A DNA stretch of 64,000 nucleotides from an uncultured Clostridium sp. GTDB lineage: Bacteria > Bacillota > Clostridia > Lachnospirales > Lachnospiraceae. Each line of letters opens with the position of its first letter. Within the stretch, counting starts at the first letter, position 1. Of the stretch, positions 34,456-44,391 are shown in pieces. The translations under genes were made by a program, and so were the position numbers. Location of the stretch: NCBI GenBank assembly GCA_900541315.1, contig UQJF01000002.1, positions 11,004 to 75,003 on the forward strand. Direction: 5' to 3'. Below the pieces are notes generated by a model, which was not told where the DNA came from, searched no databases, and saw only the letters and a program-made list of their open reading frames with translations.

Positions 34456-35784
34456 ATGGATAATGATTATCTGATCAAAAAACCGCCCTTACAGGCGTTA
34501 TTTTTATTTTCACTGCCAATGATTATAGGAAACCTGTTCCAGCAGACTTATACCATGGTAGACTCTGCCATTGTAGGCCGCTATGTCAGTGAGCAGGCTC
34601 TGGCAGCGGTAGGTGCTTCCTATGCACTGACCAATATCTTTATCTGCGTAGCTATTGGCGGCGGTATCGGCGCATCGGTGATTGTAAGCCGGTATTTTGG
34701 TGCAAAAGAATACGGAAGAATGAAGACTGCTGTATTTACGGCTCTGTTATCTTTCCTGGGTATCAGCTTAGTCCTTGGCGTGGCAGGTCTGTTCCTTGGA
34801 AACCAGATCATGATCTGGTTAAACACCCCTCAGGATTGCCTGGATATGGCAGCACAGTATCTGCAGATCTATTTTTTGGGACTGCCCTTCCTTTTTATGT
34901 ACAATGTGCTTTCCGCTATGTTCAACGCACTGGGAAAATCCAGGATCCCACTGTATTTTCTGATATTCTCTTCGGTATTTAATGTAGTCCTTGATATTAT
35001 CATGGTCACAAAAATGGATATGGGAGTAGCCGGTGTTGCCTGGGCTACTTTGATCGCACAGGGAATTTCCGCTGTCCTTTCCTTTGCGGTTCTTATTAAA
35101 AACCTAAACGATCTGGAAGGAAAGCAGAAAACACTGTTTGATACAATGGAGCTGTCAGAAATGACCCGTATAGCTATTCCGTCTATTCTCCAGCAGTCTA
35201 CTGTATCCATTGGTATGATGCTGGTACAGTCTGTAGTCAACGGCTTTGGCTCCGAGGCACTGGCAGGTTTTTCTGCAGCCATGCGTATTGAGTCCATCTG
35301 TGTTGTGCCAATGTCTGCCATCGGAAATGCCGTTTCATCCTATACAGCGCAAAATATCGGAGCACAGCAGAAAGACCGTGTTGTTCAGGGACTTCACGCA
35401 GCCAGTAAAATGGTCATTGTCTGTGCAGCAGTTATCTGCTTCTTTTTAGAGGTATTTAACCGGGGGATGATCGGACTGTTCATTGGAAATGAAGGAACGG
35501 CAGTTGCACTTTCCACAGGAATCGGTTATCTTACCTTTATGGGCTGGTTTTTCTGCTTTATTGGTTTTAAAATGGCAGTGGATGGCCTGCTGCGCGGTGC
35601 CGGTGATATGAAAATGTTTACCGTTGCCAATCTGGTAAACTTAGGAATCCGTGTGATCATCGCCATTACGTGTGCTCCAAGATTTGGCATTGCCATGGTC
35701 TGGTGCGCAGTTCCTGTGGGCTGGTTTGCAAACTGGGCCATCTCCTATGCAGAGTACCGCACAGGAAAATGGAAGACAATGTAA
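34456..35784 (+). CDS. MATE family efflux transporter
   Basis: The 442-residue protein has 12 predicted membrane segments in two homologous halves, as in sodium- or proton-driven multidrug exporters. The start LFLFSLPMIIGNLFQQTYTM and MVDSAIVGRYVSEQALAAVG, plus the second-half copy RIAIPSILQQSTVSIGMML, are typical MATE sequences. The substrate is unknown. An AGGAGG site lies upstream. It is followed 40 nt later by the MurL-like gene on the same strand, so co-transcription is possible. Confidence 0.92.
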   Translation: MDNDYLIKKPPLQALFLFSLPMIIGNLFQQTYTMVDSAIVGRYVSEQALAAVGASYALTNIFICVAIGGGIGASVIVSRYFGAKEYGRMKTAVFTALLSFLGISLVLGVAGLFLGNQIMIWLNTPQDCLDMAAQYLQIYFLGLPFLFMYNVLSAMFNALGKSRIPLYFLIFSSVFNVVLDIIMVTKMDMGVAGVAWATLIAQGISAVLSFAVLIKNLNDLEGKQKTLFDTMELSEMTRIAIPSILQQSTVSIGMMLVQSVVNGFGSEALAGFSAAMRIESICVVPMSAIGNAVSSYTAQNIGAQQKDRVVQGLHAASKMVIVCAAVICFFLEVFNRGMIGLFIGNEGTAVALSTGIGYLTFMGWFFCFIGFKMAVDGLLRGAGDMKMFTVANLVNLGIRVIIAITCAPRFGIAMVWCAVPVGWFANWAISYAEYRTGKWKTM

Positions 35785-35824
35785 TGCGTACAGAGAGAAC
35801 ATATAATTGAGAAAGAGGTACAAA

Positions 35825-37240
35825 ATGGAGCGTTACCTGAAATTCAGAAAAGAATATCCCCGTTTTTTCTATAGAGGTTACAGCACAGAAGAAACATTAA
35901 ACGAATTAAAGATCACATATACCTTTGAAATAGAAGGCCTTTCCGAATTTACTCCCACCTGGACATTTCCAAAAAATGGAAATACACAGGTGAAATGGAA
36001 TGAAGACCCATTGATGAAGAAAATGATCTTTTCCCTGGGAATGGTAGAACTGGTCAGCTACTGGAAAATCACCTGTTCACCACAGGTAGTGATTGAAGCA
36101 GGCGCTTTAAACAAAGATCAGATCCTCTGGTGGAAAGATCTGTATTTTAATGGTCTTGGGGAATTTTTCTACGTAAATAAGATCACAGAAGCAGACCCGG
36201 AAGGCTTTATGGAGATGGTTTGTGCATTGGGTGAAGAAGTAAAAGAACCCCATGACTATGCAAAGAAACAGGATACAACAGGCTCTGAAAAAGGCGTATT
36301 AGTTCCTGTAGGCGGTGGAAAAGATTCTGCAGTTACTCTGGAGCTGTTAAAGAGTGCAGATGTGCCTGTTTTCGCCTATATCATTAATCCAAGAGGTGCT
36401 ACTATCCATACTACAGAGTCTGCAGATCTGGACGCAGACCATGTGATCAGTGTACATCGTACACTGGATAAGCGCATGCTCCAGTTAAATAAAGAAGGTT
36501 TCTTAAACGGACATACCCCATTTTCCGCGCTGGTGGCATTTTCCACTGTGATCGCAGCTAGGATGGCAGGTCTTTCCTATATTGCGCTGTCCAATGAATC
36601 CAGTGCAAATGAAAGTACAGTCCAGGGAAGTACGGTAAACCACCAGTATTCCAAGAGCTTTAAATTTGAGACAGATTTTCACCGTTATCAGACTGACTAT
36701 CTGCCGGGAAGTGCCTACTATTTCAGTATGCTGCGCCCATTAAGCGAGTTCCAGATCGCAAAATATTTCGCAAAACAGAAGCAGTACCACGCTATCTTCA
36801 GAAGCTGTAATGCGGGAAGCAAAACAGACAGCTGGTGCGGCCATTGTCCGAAGTGCTTATTTGTATACTTTATTCTTTCTCCTTTCCTTTCCAGGGAAGA
36901 AGTGAAAGAAATCTTTGGAACGGATATGTTAGAAGATGAGACCATGCAGTCTACTATGGAACAGCTGGTCGGCATCCAGGAAGAAAAGCCATTTGAGTGT
37001 GTGGGAAGCAGGGATGAGATCAACACAGCTCTTGTTATGACAATTGACCGTCTGGAAAAAGATGGGGAAAAACTGCCTTATCTTTTAAAATATTATAAAA
37101 CTACCGGTCTGTATGAAGAATACAAGGTCAAAGGAGATCATTTCTCCGGATATTTTGATGAGCAGAACCTGGTTCCAACAGCCTGGGAGAAATTAGTACG
37201 TAAGAACTGCAAATCACAAGAGTGTGAAGAAGAGGCATAA
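35825..37240 (+). CDS. murL: MurL-like UDP-MurNAc-L-Ala-L-Glu epimerase
   Basis: The 471-residue protein contains a PP-loop-like motif VPVGGGKDSAVTLELL near residue 162, the stretch ALSNESSANESTV near residue 258 and a Cys set SWCGHCPKCLF near residue 337. This combination fits MurL, which in Xanthomonas uses ATP to convert the L-Glu of UDP-MurNAc-L-Ala-L-Glu into D-Glu. The case is strengthened by a MurD-like ligase gene only 4 nt downstream, the partner expected for this pathway. The assignment is from memory of the family and its context. AGAGG lies 7 nt before the ATG. Confidence 0.75.
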   Translation: MERYLKFRKEYPRFFYRGYSTEETLNELKITYTFEIEGLSEFTPTWTFPKNGNTQVKWNEDPLMKKMIFSLGMVELVSYWKITCSPQVVIEAGALNKDQILWWKDLYFNGLGEFFYVNKITEADPEGFMEMVCALGEEVKEPHDYAKKQDTTGSEKGVLVPVGGGKDSAVTLELLKSADVPVFAYIINPRGATIHTTESADLDADHVISVHRTLDKRMLQLNKEGFLNGHTPFSALVAFSTVIAARMAGLSYIALSNESSANESTVQGSTVNHQYSKSFKFETDFHRYQTDYLPGSAYYFSMLRPLSEFQIAKYFAKQKQYHAIFRSCNAGSKTDSWCGHCPKCLFVYFILSPFLSREEVKEIFGTDMLEDETMQSTMEQLVGIQEEKPFECVGSRDEINTALVMTIDRLEKDGEKLPYLLKYYKTTGLYEEYKVKGDHFSGYFDEQNLVPTAWEKLVRKNCKSQECEEEA

Positions 37241-37244
37241 AACT

Positions 37245-38675
37245 ATGATGATCGAAAGAATAATTCCCTGGGTAAAGGGAAAAAAGGTACTGATACTGGG
37301 GTTTGGACGTGAAGGTAAATCTACCTGGAATGTGTTAAAAAAGCTGGATTGCTGTGCCCTTGTAGATGTGGCAGATATGGCACATCCTAAAGAAAAGCCG
37401 GAAGGTATTGGCAAATGGACTGCAGGTGAGGACTATCAGAAATGCTTAAACGACTATGATGTGGTATTTAAAAGTCCGGGTGTAGTCCTTGAAAAGCCGG
37501 TTAAGGAGTATACCAGTCAGATATTATCCCAGACAGAGCTGTTTTTCCAGTGCTTCAGGGACCAGATCATTGGAATTACCGGAACTAAGGGAAAAAGCAC
37601 TATTACCACTCTGATCTATCATCTGTTAAAAGAAGCGGGAATGGATACCATTCTGGTTGGAAATATCGGGATTCCGGTATTTGACCATATGGAAGAAGTG
37701 GGACCGGATACCAGGATCGTTTGCGAACTTTCCTGTCATCAGCTGGAATACATGACTGTTTCCCCCCATATTGCTATTCTCACCAATCTCCATGAGGAGC
37801 ATTTAGACCACTATGGCACTCTGGAAAAATATGTGCAGGCAAAGCGTCATATTTATTCAAACCAGAAGGAGGGAGACGTTCTTGTATGCAATGTGCAGTG
37901 TCTGCCAAAGAAGGGAACCTGCACCTCTAAGCTGATTGCAGCAAAGCCTTCTTTTGAGGAAACATTATTTGAAATACCAGGTGTTTCAGGACAGGAAGCA
38001 GTCCTGCCGGAACAGATCGATGTCTGGAAAAAAATGGAGATCATACAGGAAAATGATGGAACAAAAGCCAGCTATGACGGTCATTTTATAAAGATCCCAA
38101 CAGACCAGATCCGGCTTTTAGGACAGCACAATTATTTTGATATCGGCATTGCCTATGCAGTGTGCAGCCTTTTAAAAATAGAAGATACAGTATTTATCAA
38201 TGGTCTTAAGTCCTATCAGCCGCTGCCTCACCGCTTACAGCCATTAGGGGAAAAAGACGGCATTAAATATTATGATGACTCTATTTCCACTATCTGTGAA
38301 ACGACCATTCAGGCGTTAAATACACTGAAAGATGTGGATACAGTCCTCATAGGCGGCATGGACCGGGGGATCGATTACAGTGAACTGATCAATTTCCTTT
38401 CCGGACATAAGGTTCCCCATATTATCCTGATGGAAGCTACCGGAAAGCGTATTTTAGAGGAGATCCTGAATGGATATCCGGATTTTCAGGATAAAGACCG
38501 TCTGGTGCTGACGGATCATCTGGAGGATGCAGTAGCCAAAGCAAAAGAACTGACCAGACCAGGGCACAGCTGTCTTATGTCACCGGCAGCAGCCAGCTAT
38601 GGTATTTTTAAAAACTTTGAAGAGCGGGGTGAAGTTTTTGCACGCCTGGTGTCTGGATTAGACAAGTTAATGTAA
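37245..38675 (+). CDS. MurD-like ligase, probably the L-Glu-adding MurD2 type
   Basis: The 476-residue protein is a Mur ligase. It has a Rossmann-like N-terminal domain (VLILGFGREGKSTW), the ATP loop GITGTKGKSTITTLIY near residue 112 and the central ELSCHQLEYM and TNLHEEHLDHYG motifs near residue 185. A C-terminal domain follows, containing YDDSISTICETTIQAL. An ordinary MurD adds D-Glu to UDP-MurNAc-L-Ala. The tight pairing with the MurL-like epimerase suggests that this one adds L-Glu (MurD2), which is inference from context. The lengths and motifs show an intact enzyme. Confidence 0.82.
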   Translation: MMIERIIPWVKGKKVLILGFGREGKSTWNVLKKLDCCALVDVADMAHPKEKPEGIGKWTAGEDYQKCLNDYDVVFKSPGVVLEKPVKEYTSQILSQTELFFQCFRDQIIGITGTKGKSTITTLIYHLLKEAGMDTILVGNIGIPVFDHMEEVGPDTRIVCELSCHQLEYMTVSPHIAILTNLHEEHLDHYGTLEKYVQAKRHIYSNQKEGDVLVCNVQCLPKKGTCTSKLIAAKPSFEETLFEIPGVSGQEAVLPEQIDVWKKMEIIQENDGTKASYDGHFIKIPTDQIRLLGQHNYFDIGIAYAVCSLLKIEDTVFINGLKSYQPLPHRLQPLGEKDGIKYYDDSISTICETTIQALNTLKDVDTVLIGGMDRGIDYSELINFLSGHKVPHIILMEATGKRILEEILNGYPDFQDKDRLVLTDHLEDAVAKAKELTRPGHSCLMSPAAASYGIFKNFEERGEVFARLVSGLDKLM

Positions 38676-38725
38676 AAACATAGAAAAAACACAGGTTTTT
38701 AAGAATTTTATAAGGATTTAGGGGC

Positions 38726-39238
38726 TTGTGTACATGGATAAAATACGATACAATCTGTAAGAAGCTTTTTAGAAACGTGAAAGGGAAGAATGTGGGAACC
38801 TACGATACACTGAATGATGTACTTGTGAACCTGTTTCGGGATATCAATAGTATAGAAGAGAAAGCGATAGCCAGTCAGGAATATCAGGATCTGACCAATA
38901 ACGATATGCATGTGATCAATGCTATCGGGATCGGTACAACTAAAAATATGTCATCCATTGCAAAGGAATTGTCAGTGACCGTGGGTACGCTGACTATTTC
39001 TATGAACAGCCTTGTGAAAAAAGGCTATGTGATCCGGTGCCGCAGTACACAGGATCGCCGGGTGGTTCATATCTCTCTTTCAGAAAAAGGTGTCAAAGCA
39101 TATTATCACCATAAACATTTCCATGAACAGATGATCCAGGGAGTGGTTGGTGTGCTGACAGAAGAGGAACTTCAGGCGCTGATCAAAGCCCTGACAAAGT
39201 TAAATTCCTGGTTCAGAAGCTTTGGCGAGGACGAATAA
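38726..39238 (+). CDS. MarR family transcriptional regulator
   Basis: The protein of up to 170 residues has a winged-helix domain: MSSIAKELSVTVGTLTISMN (recognition helix), LVKKGYVIRCRSTQDRRVVH (wing) and SLSEKGVKAYYHHKHFHEQM. The wording resembles FabT-type MarR regulators of fatty acid synthesis, but no fab gene is in the window. The start is uncertain: ATG 38726 has AGGGG 9 nt upstream, whereas a GTG near 38792 (after AAGGGAAGA) would give a more usual N terminus. Confidence 0.83.
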   Translation: MCTWIKYDTICKKLFRNVKGKNVGTYDTLNDVLVNLFRDINSIEEKAIASQEYQDLTNNDMHVINAIGIGTTKNMSSIAKELSVTVGTLTISMNSLVKKGYVIRCRSTQDRRVVHISLSEKGVKAYYHHKHFHEQMIQGVVGVLTEEELQALIKALTKLNSWFRSFGEDE

Positions 39239-39253
39239 GGAGGCAACATTATA

Positions 39254-39799
39254 ATGAAAAAATGGTTATTAGGTCTGCTGACAGCTATGATGGCAGTTTC
39301 ACTGGCTGCATGTACACCGACCACTGAAAAACAGAAAGAAACAAAATCAGCTGCAGAAGCGCAGACACAGATGGAAGCACAGACTACTGGCGGTGCCAGT
39401 GATAAGGTACCGGATCCAAACGTAGCTCCGGTTGCTATTATTTCTATATATCACAAGGGTGACGGTGACAGCCTTGTCCAGGATATGGATTCCCTGGACA
39501 GTGATGAACTGGATCCGCAGGCTTTAGTAAATAAGATGATGGAGTACGGTATCTTTACAGAAGGAACTGAGGTTTTGGATTTCAACATTACCGGTGAAGA
39601 TGACAACAAGACAGCTGTCTTAAATCTGAACCAGGCAGAAAATAACGAAGGCGTTTCTGATAATGCATTTCTGGTAGAAATTGGAAATACCTTTGTAGAA
39701 AATTTTGAATTATCCAAGCTGGCTCTTCAGGTAAACGGAAAAGACCTGGCAGGTGCGGCAGATCTTTCTTATGAAGCTGATTATGAAAATGTAGACTGA
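39254..39799 (+). CDS. Lipoprotein with a possible GerMN-like domain
   Basis: The 181-residue protein has a lipoprotein signal (MKKWLLGLLTAMMAVSLAAC), a Thr/Gln/Ala-rich spacer to about residue 50 and a globular C-terminal domain. The C-terminal part (VAIISIYHKGDGDSLV, ALVNKMMEYGIF, AVLNLNQA, LVEIGNTFVENF, LALQVNGKDL) has the order of strands and helices of GerMN domains, as in GerM/LpqB-like lipoproteins. That fold call is tentative. AAGGAGG precedes the start and the gene is 15 nt after the MarR gene. A strong terminator follows. Confidence 0.65.
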   Translation: MKKWLLGLLTAMMAVSLAACTPTTEKQKETKSAAEAQTQMEAQTTGGASDKVPDPNVAPVAIISIYHKGDGDSLVQDMDSLDSDELDPQALVNKMMEYGIFTEGTEVLDFNITGEDDNKTAVLNLNQAENNEGVSDNAFLVEIGNTFVENFELSKLALQVNGKDLAGAADLSYEADYENVD

Positions 39800-39836
39800 T
39801 CATAACGCAGATAAAAATTGAATGAATGACAGAATG

Positions 39837-39881
39837 AAAATGTTCCGAAGGACATAAAAGTGTTTTCCGGAACATTTTTTT
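39837..39881 (+). terminator. Rho-independent terminator
   Basis: AAAATGTTCCG pairs with CGGAACATTTT and is followed by more T; it closes the marR-lipoprotein unit. Confidence 0.85.
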
Positions 39882-40021
39882 GCGTTATACTGGAGACTAT
39901 GCAGCAAATGTCAATAAAATCCACCTTTTCCCCGATATTTTCGGTTAACTGTACTAAAGAAATTTTCGATAATAGGAAAATAGAAAGAATCTACGACAAC
40001 ATAAAAAGGGGGATTATACAC

Positions 40022-40867
40022 ATGAAAGTTGCTGTTACTGGAAGCTTAAAAGCAGGAGAGAATGCACCTATTATTTACCGGGGGGATTTTAAAAACATTT
40101 TTCCTATGATGCGTGAAGACGGGTTTGGAGCGGTGGAATTGCATCTTCGGGATTCCAGGGAGATCGACAGAAAAAAACTGGATAATGAACTGAAAAAAAA
40201 CAGTCTTACGCTTACATCTATTGGTACAGGGGGAGCATATGGCACCTGGCATTTAAATATTGCAGATCATGATAAGGATATAAGAAAAAAAGCAATAGAG
40301 TGTTTGAAAGAACACATGATCACGGCATCTCCTTATGAAGGGGTGATCATCATTGGTTCTATGCAGGGGAGATTTAAAGATGCAGGCTCACCGGAAGAGT
40401 TTGTGAATAATGTAGAAGAAAGTCTGGACATTTTAGACCGTATGGCTCAGGAATATGGAGTTTATATAGGATATGAACTGATGAATCATTATGAAAGTGA
40501 TTTCCTGTTTCGTATAGAAGATGGAATTCGTTTTTTAAATGAGCATTCCTACAAGAGAACAGGTATTCACATTGATACAGTCCATATGAATGTGGATGAA
40601 AGTGATATGGGAGCGGCAATCCGTAAGGCTGGAAAGCTGATAAATCATATTCACATAGCGGATAATGATCGCTATTATCCAGGGCATGGACATATAAATT
40701 TCAGGGAGATTATCCAGGCATTAAAGGACATAGAGTATGACGGGACTTTAGCACTGGAAATTTTTTCTAAACCAGAAGCAAGGCTCTGTGCCCGAAAATC
40801 CAGGGAGTATCTGAGATTTATTTTGGAGGAGGTTTATGGCAGGGAAAAAGGACAGAAAATTTGTTAG
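40022..40867 (+). CDS. Sugar isomerase/epimerase, xylose isomerase-like TIM barrel
   Basis: The 281-residue protein belongs to the AP endonuclease 2/xylose isomerase-like TIM barrels. Likely metal-site stretches are GYELMNHYES near residue 141, GIHIDTVHMNVDE near residue 181, HIHIADNDRYYPGHGHINF near residue 210 and TLALEIFSK near residue 246. Relatives include hydroxypyruvate isomerase and ketose 3-epimerases. It heads the carbohydrate locus, which implies that it acts on the imported sugar. The start at 40022 (MKVAVTGSLKAG) is chosen for GGGGG 9 nt upstream. Its end overlaps the kinase gene by 32 nt. Confidence 0.85.
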   Translation: MKVAVTGSLKAGENAPIIYRGDFKNIFPMMREDGFGAVELHLRDSREIDRKKLDNELKKNSLTLTSIGTGGAYGTWHLNIADHDKDIRKKAIECLKEHMITASPYEGVIIIGSMQGRFKDAGSPEEFVNNVEESLDILDRMAQEYGVYIGYELMNHYESDFLFRIEDGIRFLNEHSYKRTGIHIDTVHMNVDESDMGAAIRKAGKLINHIHIADNDRYYPGHGHINFREIIQALKDIEYDGTLALEIFSKPEARLCARKSREYLRFILEEVYGREKGQKIC

Positions 40868-42758
40868 TATTGGAAAAAAAATCATATGGAATATAACGAT
40901 TATAACGGTTATTGTTGCGATCATATTTTCTATTTATATTTATTCTTCCATGCAGAAAAATGCAGTCAAACGTTATGAAAATCAGATAATAACCAATGCA
41001 GAAGTGTCTGGAAAGAATATTGATCATTATATAAGCAGTATGATTAAAGCAATAAGATCGGTTTATATTAATCATCAGCTTATGCGGTTTTTGAAAAATA
41101 ATCACAGTGACGAAGCACTGGAAGAAAATGAAAAGCTGATTATAGAGTATTTTAAATCTGTATATTATGCATCTACAGTGGCATCACAAATATATTTGGT
41201 CATACCGGGTACAGGGGGAGAAAAGAATTTTTCCATGTTATATATTCCGAGGATCCTTAAATTTTTTGCTCAGGAATCCAAAGAAGATCTGACATTTCCT
41301 GCTATGGAAAGTTACAAGGATATTTATATTGAACCTACTCATGTAAAGACAAGCTATGGACATAATGTATCGACTATTGACAGTTATCCCCTTCAGGAAC
41401 AGGTATTTACAGTCTGGCTCCCAATTTCAGATCTTCCGGCAAGGACAAAACCAATTGCTTATATTGCAATTGATCTTCCTATTTCTTTTATTACGGATAA
41501 CTGCAGGGTTGTATACAATCAATCGGAAGCTATGTATGTGGTAGATGAAAATAATATTATTGTGGCTTCCAGCGATACGCAGGCCCAGATGAAAAGCTTC
41601 TTGGAGTATTATCCTTCTTATTCTGAATTAGAGCAAGCAGGGATTTTCACCAGGTATGGTGCTAAATTTCTGTCAGAGGTTGATATTGTTTCCAAGTATT
41701 TTAACTGGAAGATCATAACAGCCATTGATCCAGACAGTGTATATGCATTAACTCTTACCCAGATGCTTTCCATACTGGGAATATTTGGAATATTGGTAGT
41801 ACTTTTATGGTGTATTACTTCTTTCAGAATATTAAAGTATACGGTGTCACTGCGTCAGATTACTACATATATGGAACGAGAACGGGAAATGAAAAGCTGG
41901 GACAAAGGAAAAAAGATCGGTGAATGTATCATTTATGGTGAAAATGATGAAATAAGTTCGCTGATTGATTCTTTTGAAAAGCTGATGGATTCCTTAAAAG
42001 AACATGCAATTCAAAAATATGAATTGAAACTGGCGTATACAAAAGCAGAACTGCGTACAATGCAGGCACAAATAAATCCTCATTTTATTTATAATGTGAT
42101 TCAGTGTTTTGCAACCAATGCATTAAAAGATAAAAATGTAAAGCAGTACCAGATGATCTCTTCTTTTGGACAGATGCTCCATTATGCCATGGTGTTGGAA
42201 CCAAGTATGGTTCCTATTGAAAAGGAATTGGATTATGTAAAAAGATATGTGGCGCTTCAGCAGATGCGTTTTGAGCAGCAGCTGATTTTGGATTGTGAAA
42301 TGGATTCAGGAGCAGCTGATATCAGGATTCCCAAGATGACAATTCAGCCATTGATTGAAAATGCGATCACACACGGAAATCTGTTGAAGAAATCAGATGG
42401 TGCCATTCAGCTAAAAATCGGACTTACAGATGGGATGCTTCATGTACTAATAAAAGACAACGGGATAGCAGTGACAGATGACAGAGTCTGTCAGATTTAC
42501 GATACCATAAGACAGATACGCAGCAAGTTGCAGGAGGGAGTGGCTTCAAAGGAAGTACAGCAGACGACAGCATTATCTTATTTTGCAAAAGAAGGAAATG
42601 ATCATCACCATTTTATTGGGATTGAAAATGTATTTTCGAGGCTTATACTGAGTTTTGGAGAGTGCGATTTTTTGATTTATGGGAATAATCTTAATGGTAC
42701 CAGCGTAGAATTTGTTGTTCCGGCGCATGTCAGACCATTTAAGGAGGTAGAAGGATGA
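40836..42758 (+). CDS. YesM-like sensor histidine kinase of the carbohydrate locus
   Basis: The 640-residue membrane kinase has membrane segments near residues 15-35 and 305-330 around an extracellular sensor domain. The His-kinase region has QAQINPHFIYNVIQCFATNA near residue 410 and the ATPase region IQPLIENAITHGNLL near residue 503, then VLIKDNGIAVTDD. The G box ends in IAV rather than the usual GIG, a small deviation. AGGAGG lies 3 nt before the ATG. Its stop overlaps the YesN-like gene by 4 nt. It probably senses the sugar outside the cell. Confidence 0.92.
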   Translation: MAGKKDRKFVSIGKKIIWNITIITVIVAIIFSIYIYSSMQKNAVKRYENQIITNAEVSGKNIDHYISSMIKAIRSVYINHQLMRFLKNNHSDEALEENEKLIIEYFKSVYYASTVASQIYLVIPGTGGEKNFSMLYIPRILKFFAQESKEDLTFPAMESYKDIYIEPTHVKTSYGHNVSTIDSYPLQEQVFTVWLPISDLPARTKPIAYIAIDLPISFITDNCRVVYNQSEAMYVVDENNIIVASSDTQAQMKSFLEYYPSYSELEQAGIFTRYGAKFLSEVDIVSKYFNWKIITAIDPDSVYALTLTQMLSILGIFGILVVLLWCITSFRILKYTVSLRQITTYMEREREMKSWDKGKKIGECIIYGENDEISSLIDSFEKLMDSLKEHAIQKYELKLAYTKAELRTMQAQINPHFIYNVIQCFATNALKDKNVKQYQMISSFGQMLHYAMVLEPSMVPIEKELDYVKRYVALQQMRFEQQLILDCEMDSGAADIRIPKMTIQPLIENAITHGNLLKKSDGAIQLKIGLTDGMLHVLIKDNGIAVTDDRVCQIYDTIRQIRSKLQEGVASKEVQQTTALSYFAKEGNDHHHFIGIENVFSRLILSFGECDFLIYGNNLNGTSVEFVVPAHVRPFKEVEG

Positions 42759-44329
42759 AAGTTTTGATCGTAGATGATGAAAGTCATGTAAGAGATGCCA
42801 TACAACTGCTTCTGGAATGGGAAAAATATGGGTTTGATACAGTATTGACTGCGGACAATGTAGAAGATGCTATCAATATTTTACAGGATGAAAGACCAGA
42901 ATTGCTGATTGTAGATGTAGTGATCGAGGATGTTTTTGGCATGGATATTATGAATTATATTAATGACCAGAATCTTAATACAAAAGCAGTGGTCATTTCC
43001 GGCCACGATGATTTTCAATATGTAAGGGCTATGTTCATACTAGGAGCAGTGGAATACCTGCTAAAACCAATTGAACAGGACAAGCTGGAGGAAGCTGTAT
43101 TAAAAGCAGTTTCACAAATGAAGATAATAGAGGAAGAGGAAAAATTCACTGTAGATAAGCAATTTAAACGTATGTCACCGGATTATCAGCATGGTCTTTT
43201 ACGTAAATTATTTCGTCCTGAACTTGCAGACAAGGCATATGAAGAACTTGTAAAAATATCACAGCAGCTGAAAAATGCAGATCGCAGCTGCATCCTGCAT
43301 TGCAGTGGCAGCACGCTTCCAATACATGAAGAAGGTTATCTTCTTAAGCTGAGTCGTTTTGTGAACAGAATACAGGATATGTTGGAATCAGAAGGAAAAG
43401 GGGCTGTATTTCAAAACATGAAACCCTCTATGGATATTGTAATCTTGATCTATGGGACAGAAAAAACAGATTTTTCTGCCCAGATCCTGGAATTAAAAAA
43501 AATTGCAGTAAGTGAAAACTGTGTGATCCATTTGGGAGTAAGCAGTGTGCGTCCATTTCCTTCAGAATTGGAAAACACATGGGAAGAAGCCAAAACAGCG
43601 GCAGATCATATTTCTGGGACAGGAATTTTTATTACAGAACTATACAGGAAGGGTATGTCCCATATCCGCTTAAAAGAAAATCTGAAATTAGAAAGAGCTA
43701 TGTATTCTTCTATTATACTGGGTAATATTATAACATTTGAAGAGCAGCTGAACCTGTGGACTGCGGCTTTAATAGAAAACCAGAAGATCACTTTGGGAAT
43801 TTACAGAAATGTATGGGATGGCTTTCTTGCAGTATATAAAAAATGGGTCAGTGAATCCGATGTTTTAGAGGAGGAGTTATTCTCAGAAATACCGGTAAAG
43901 AATTTTGGAGATATTCTTTCCTGTTCCTGGAAAGAGATTCCTGTATGTATGACAAGATATTTTATTTTGTGTGCAGCCAAATTGATAGAGTGCCGTAAAC
44001 ACACCCAGAACATTTCAGGACTGATGGCTAAAATAGAAGATTTTCTGGAACTGAATTATATGAAAAAAATATCACAGCAGGAGATTGCAGATTATTTTCA
44101 TGTAAACAAGGATTATTTGAGCAGGGCATTTAAAAAACATACGGGAATTGGAATGGCAAAATATCTAAACAATATACGGATAGAAAATGCCAGAGAATTG
44201 CTTAGTTCTTCGAATTTGACAGTTGCAGAGATTGCAGACCAGGTGGGGTATTTTGATGCCAAGTATTTTTCACGGCAGTTTAAATTAGCCTGCTCTATGA
44301 CACCGGCCCAATATCGGCAGAAAATTTAG
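42755..44329 (+). CDS. YesN-like response regulator of the carbohydrate locus
   Basis: The 524-residue protein has a receiver domain (MKVLIVDDESHVRDAIQLLL; Asp in LLIVDVVIED near residue 52; Lys in EYLLKPIEQDK) and a C-terminal AraC-type domain. The latter shows QQEIADYFHVNKDYLSRAFK and AEIADQVGYFDAKYFSRQFK. It is expected to activate the ABC transporter genes that start 140 nt downstream. A palindrome at 44392-44409 lies in that gap. The middle 280 residues are variable, as in other YesN proteins. Confidence 0.93.
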   Translation: MKVLIVDDESHVRDAIQLLLEWEKYGFDTVLTADNVEDAINILQDERPELLIVDVVIEDVFGMDIMNYINDQNLNTKAVVISGHDDFQYVRAMFILGAVEYLLKPIEQDKLEEAVLKAVSQMKIIEEEEKFTVDKQFKRMSPDYQHGLLRKLFRPELADKAYEELVKISQQLKNADRSCILHCSGSTLPIHEEGYLLKLSRFVNRIQDMLESEGKGAVFQNMKPSMDIVILIYGTEKTDFSAQILELKKIAVSENCVIHLGVSSVRPFPSELENTWEEAKTAADHISGTGIFITELYRKGMSHIRLKENLKLERAMYSSIILGNIITFEEQLNLWTAALIENQKITLGIYRNVWDGFLAVYKKWVSESDVLEEELFSEIPVKNFGDILSCSWKEIPVCMTRYFILCAAKLIECRKHTQNISGLMAKIEDFLELNYMKKISQQEIADYFHVNKDYLSRAFKKHTGIGMAKYLNNIRIENARELLSSSNLTVAEIADQVGYFDAKYFSRQFKLACSMTPAQYRQKI

Positions 44330-44391
44330 AAATAGAGGTCAAAAAAGTCCTCCTTTAAGTCAAAAATGTATGTACTAAAATAAAAACAGGA

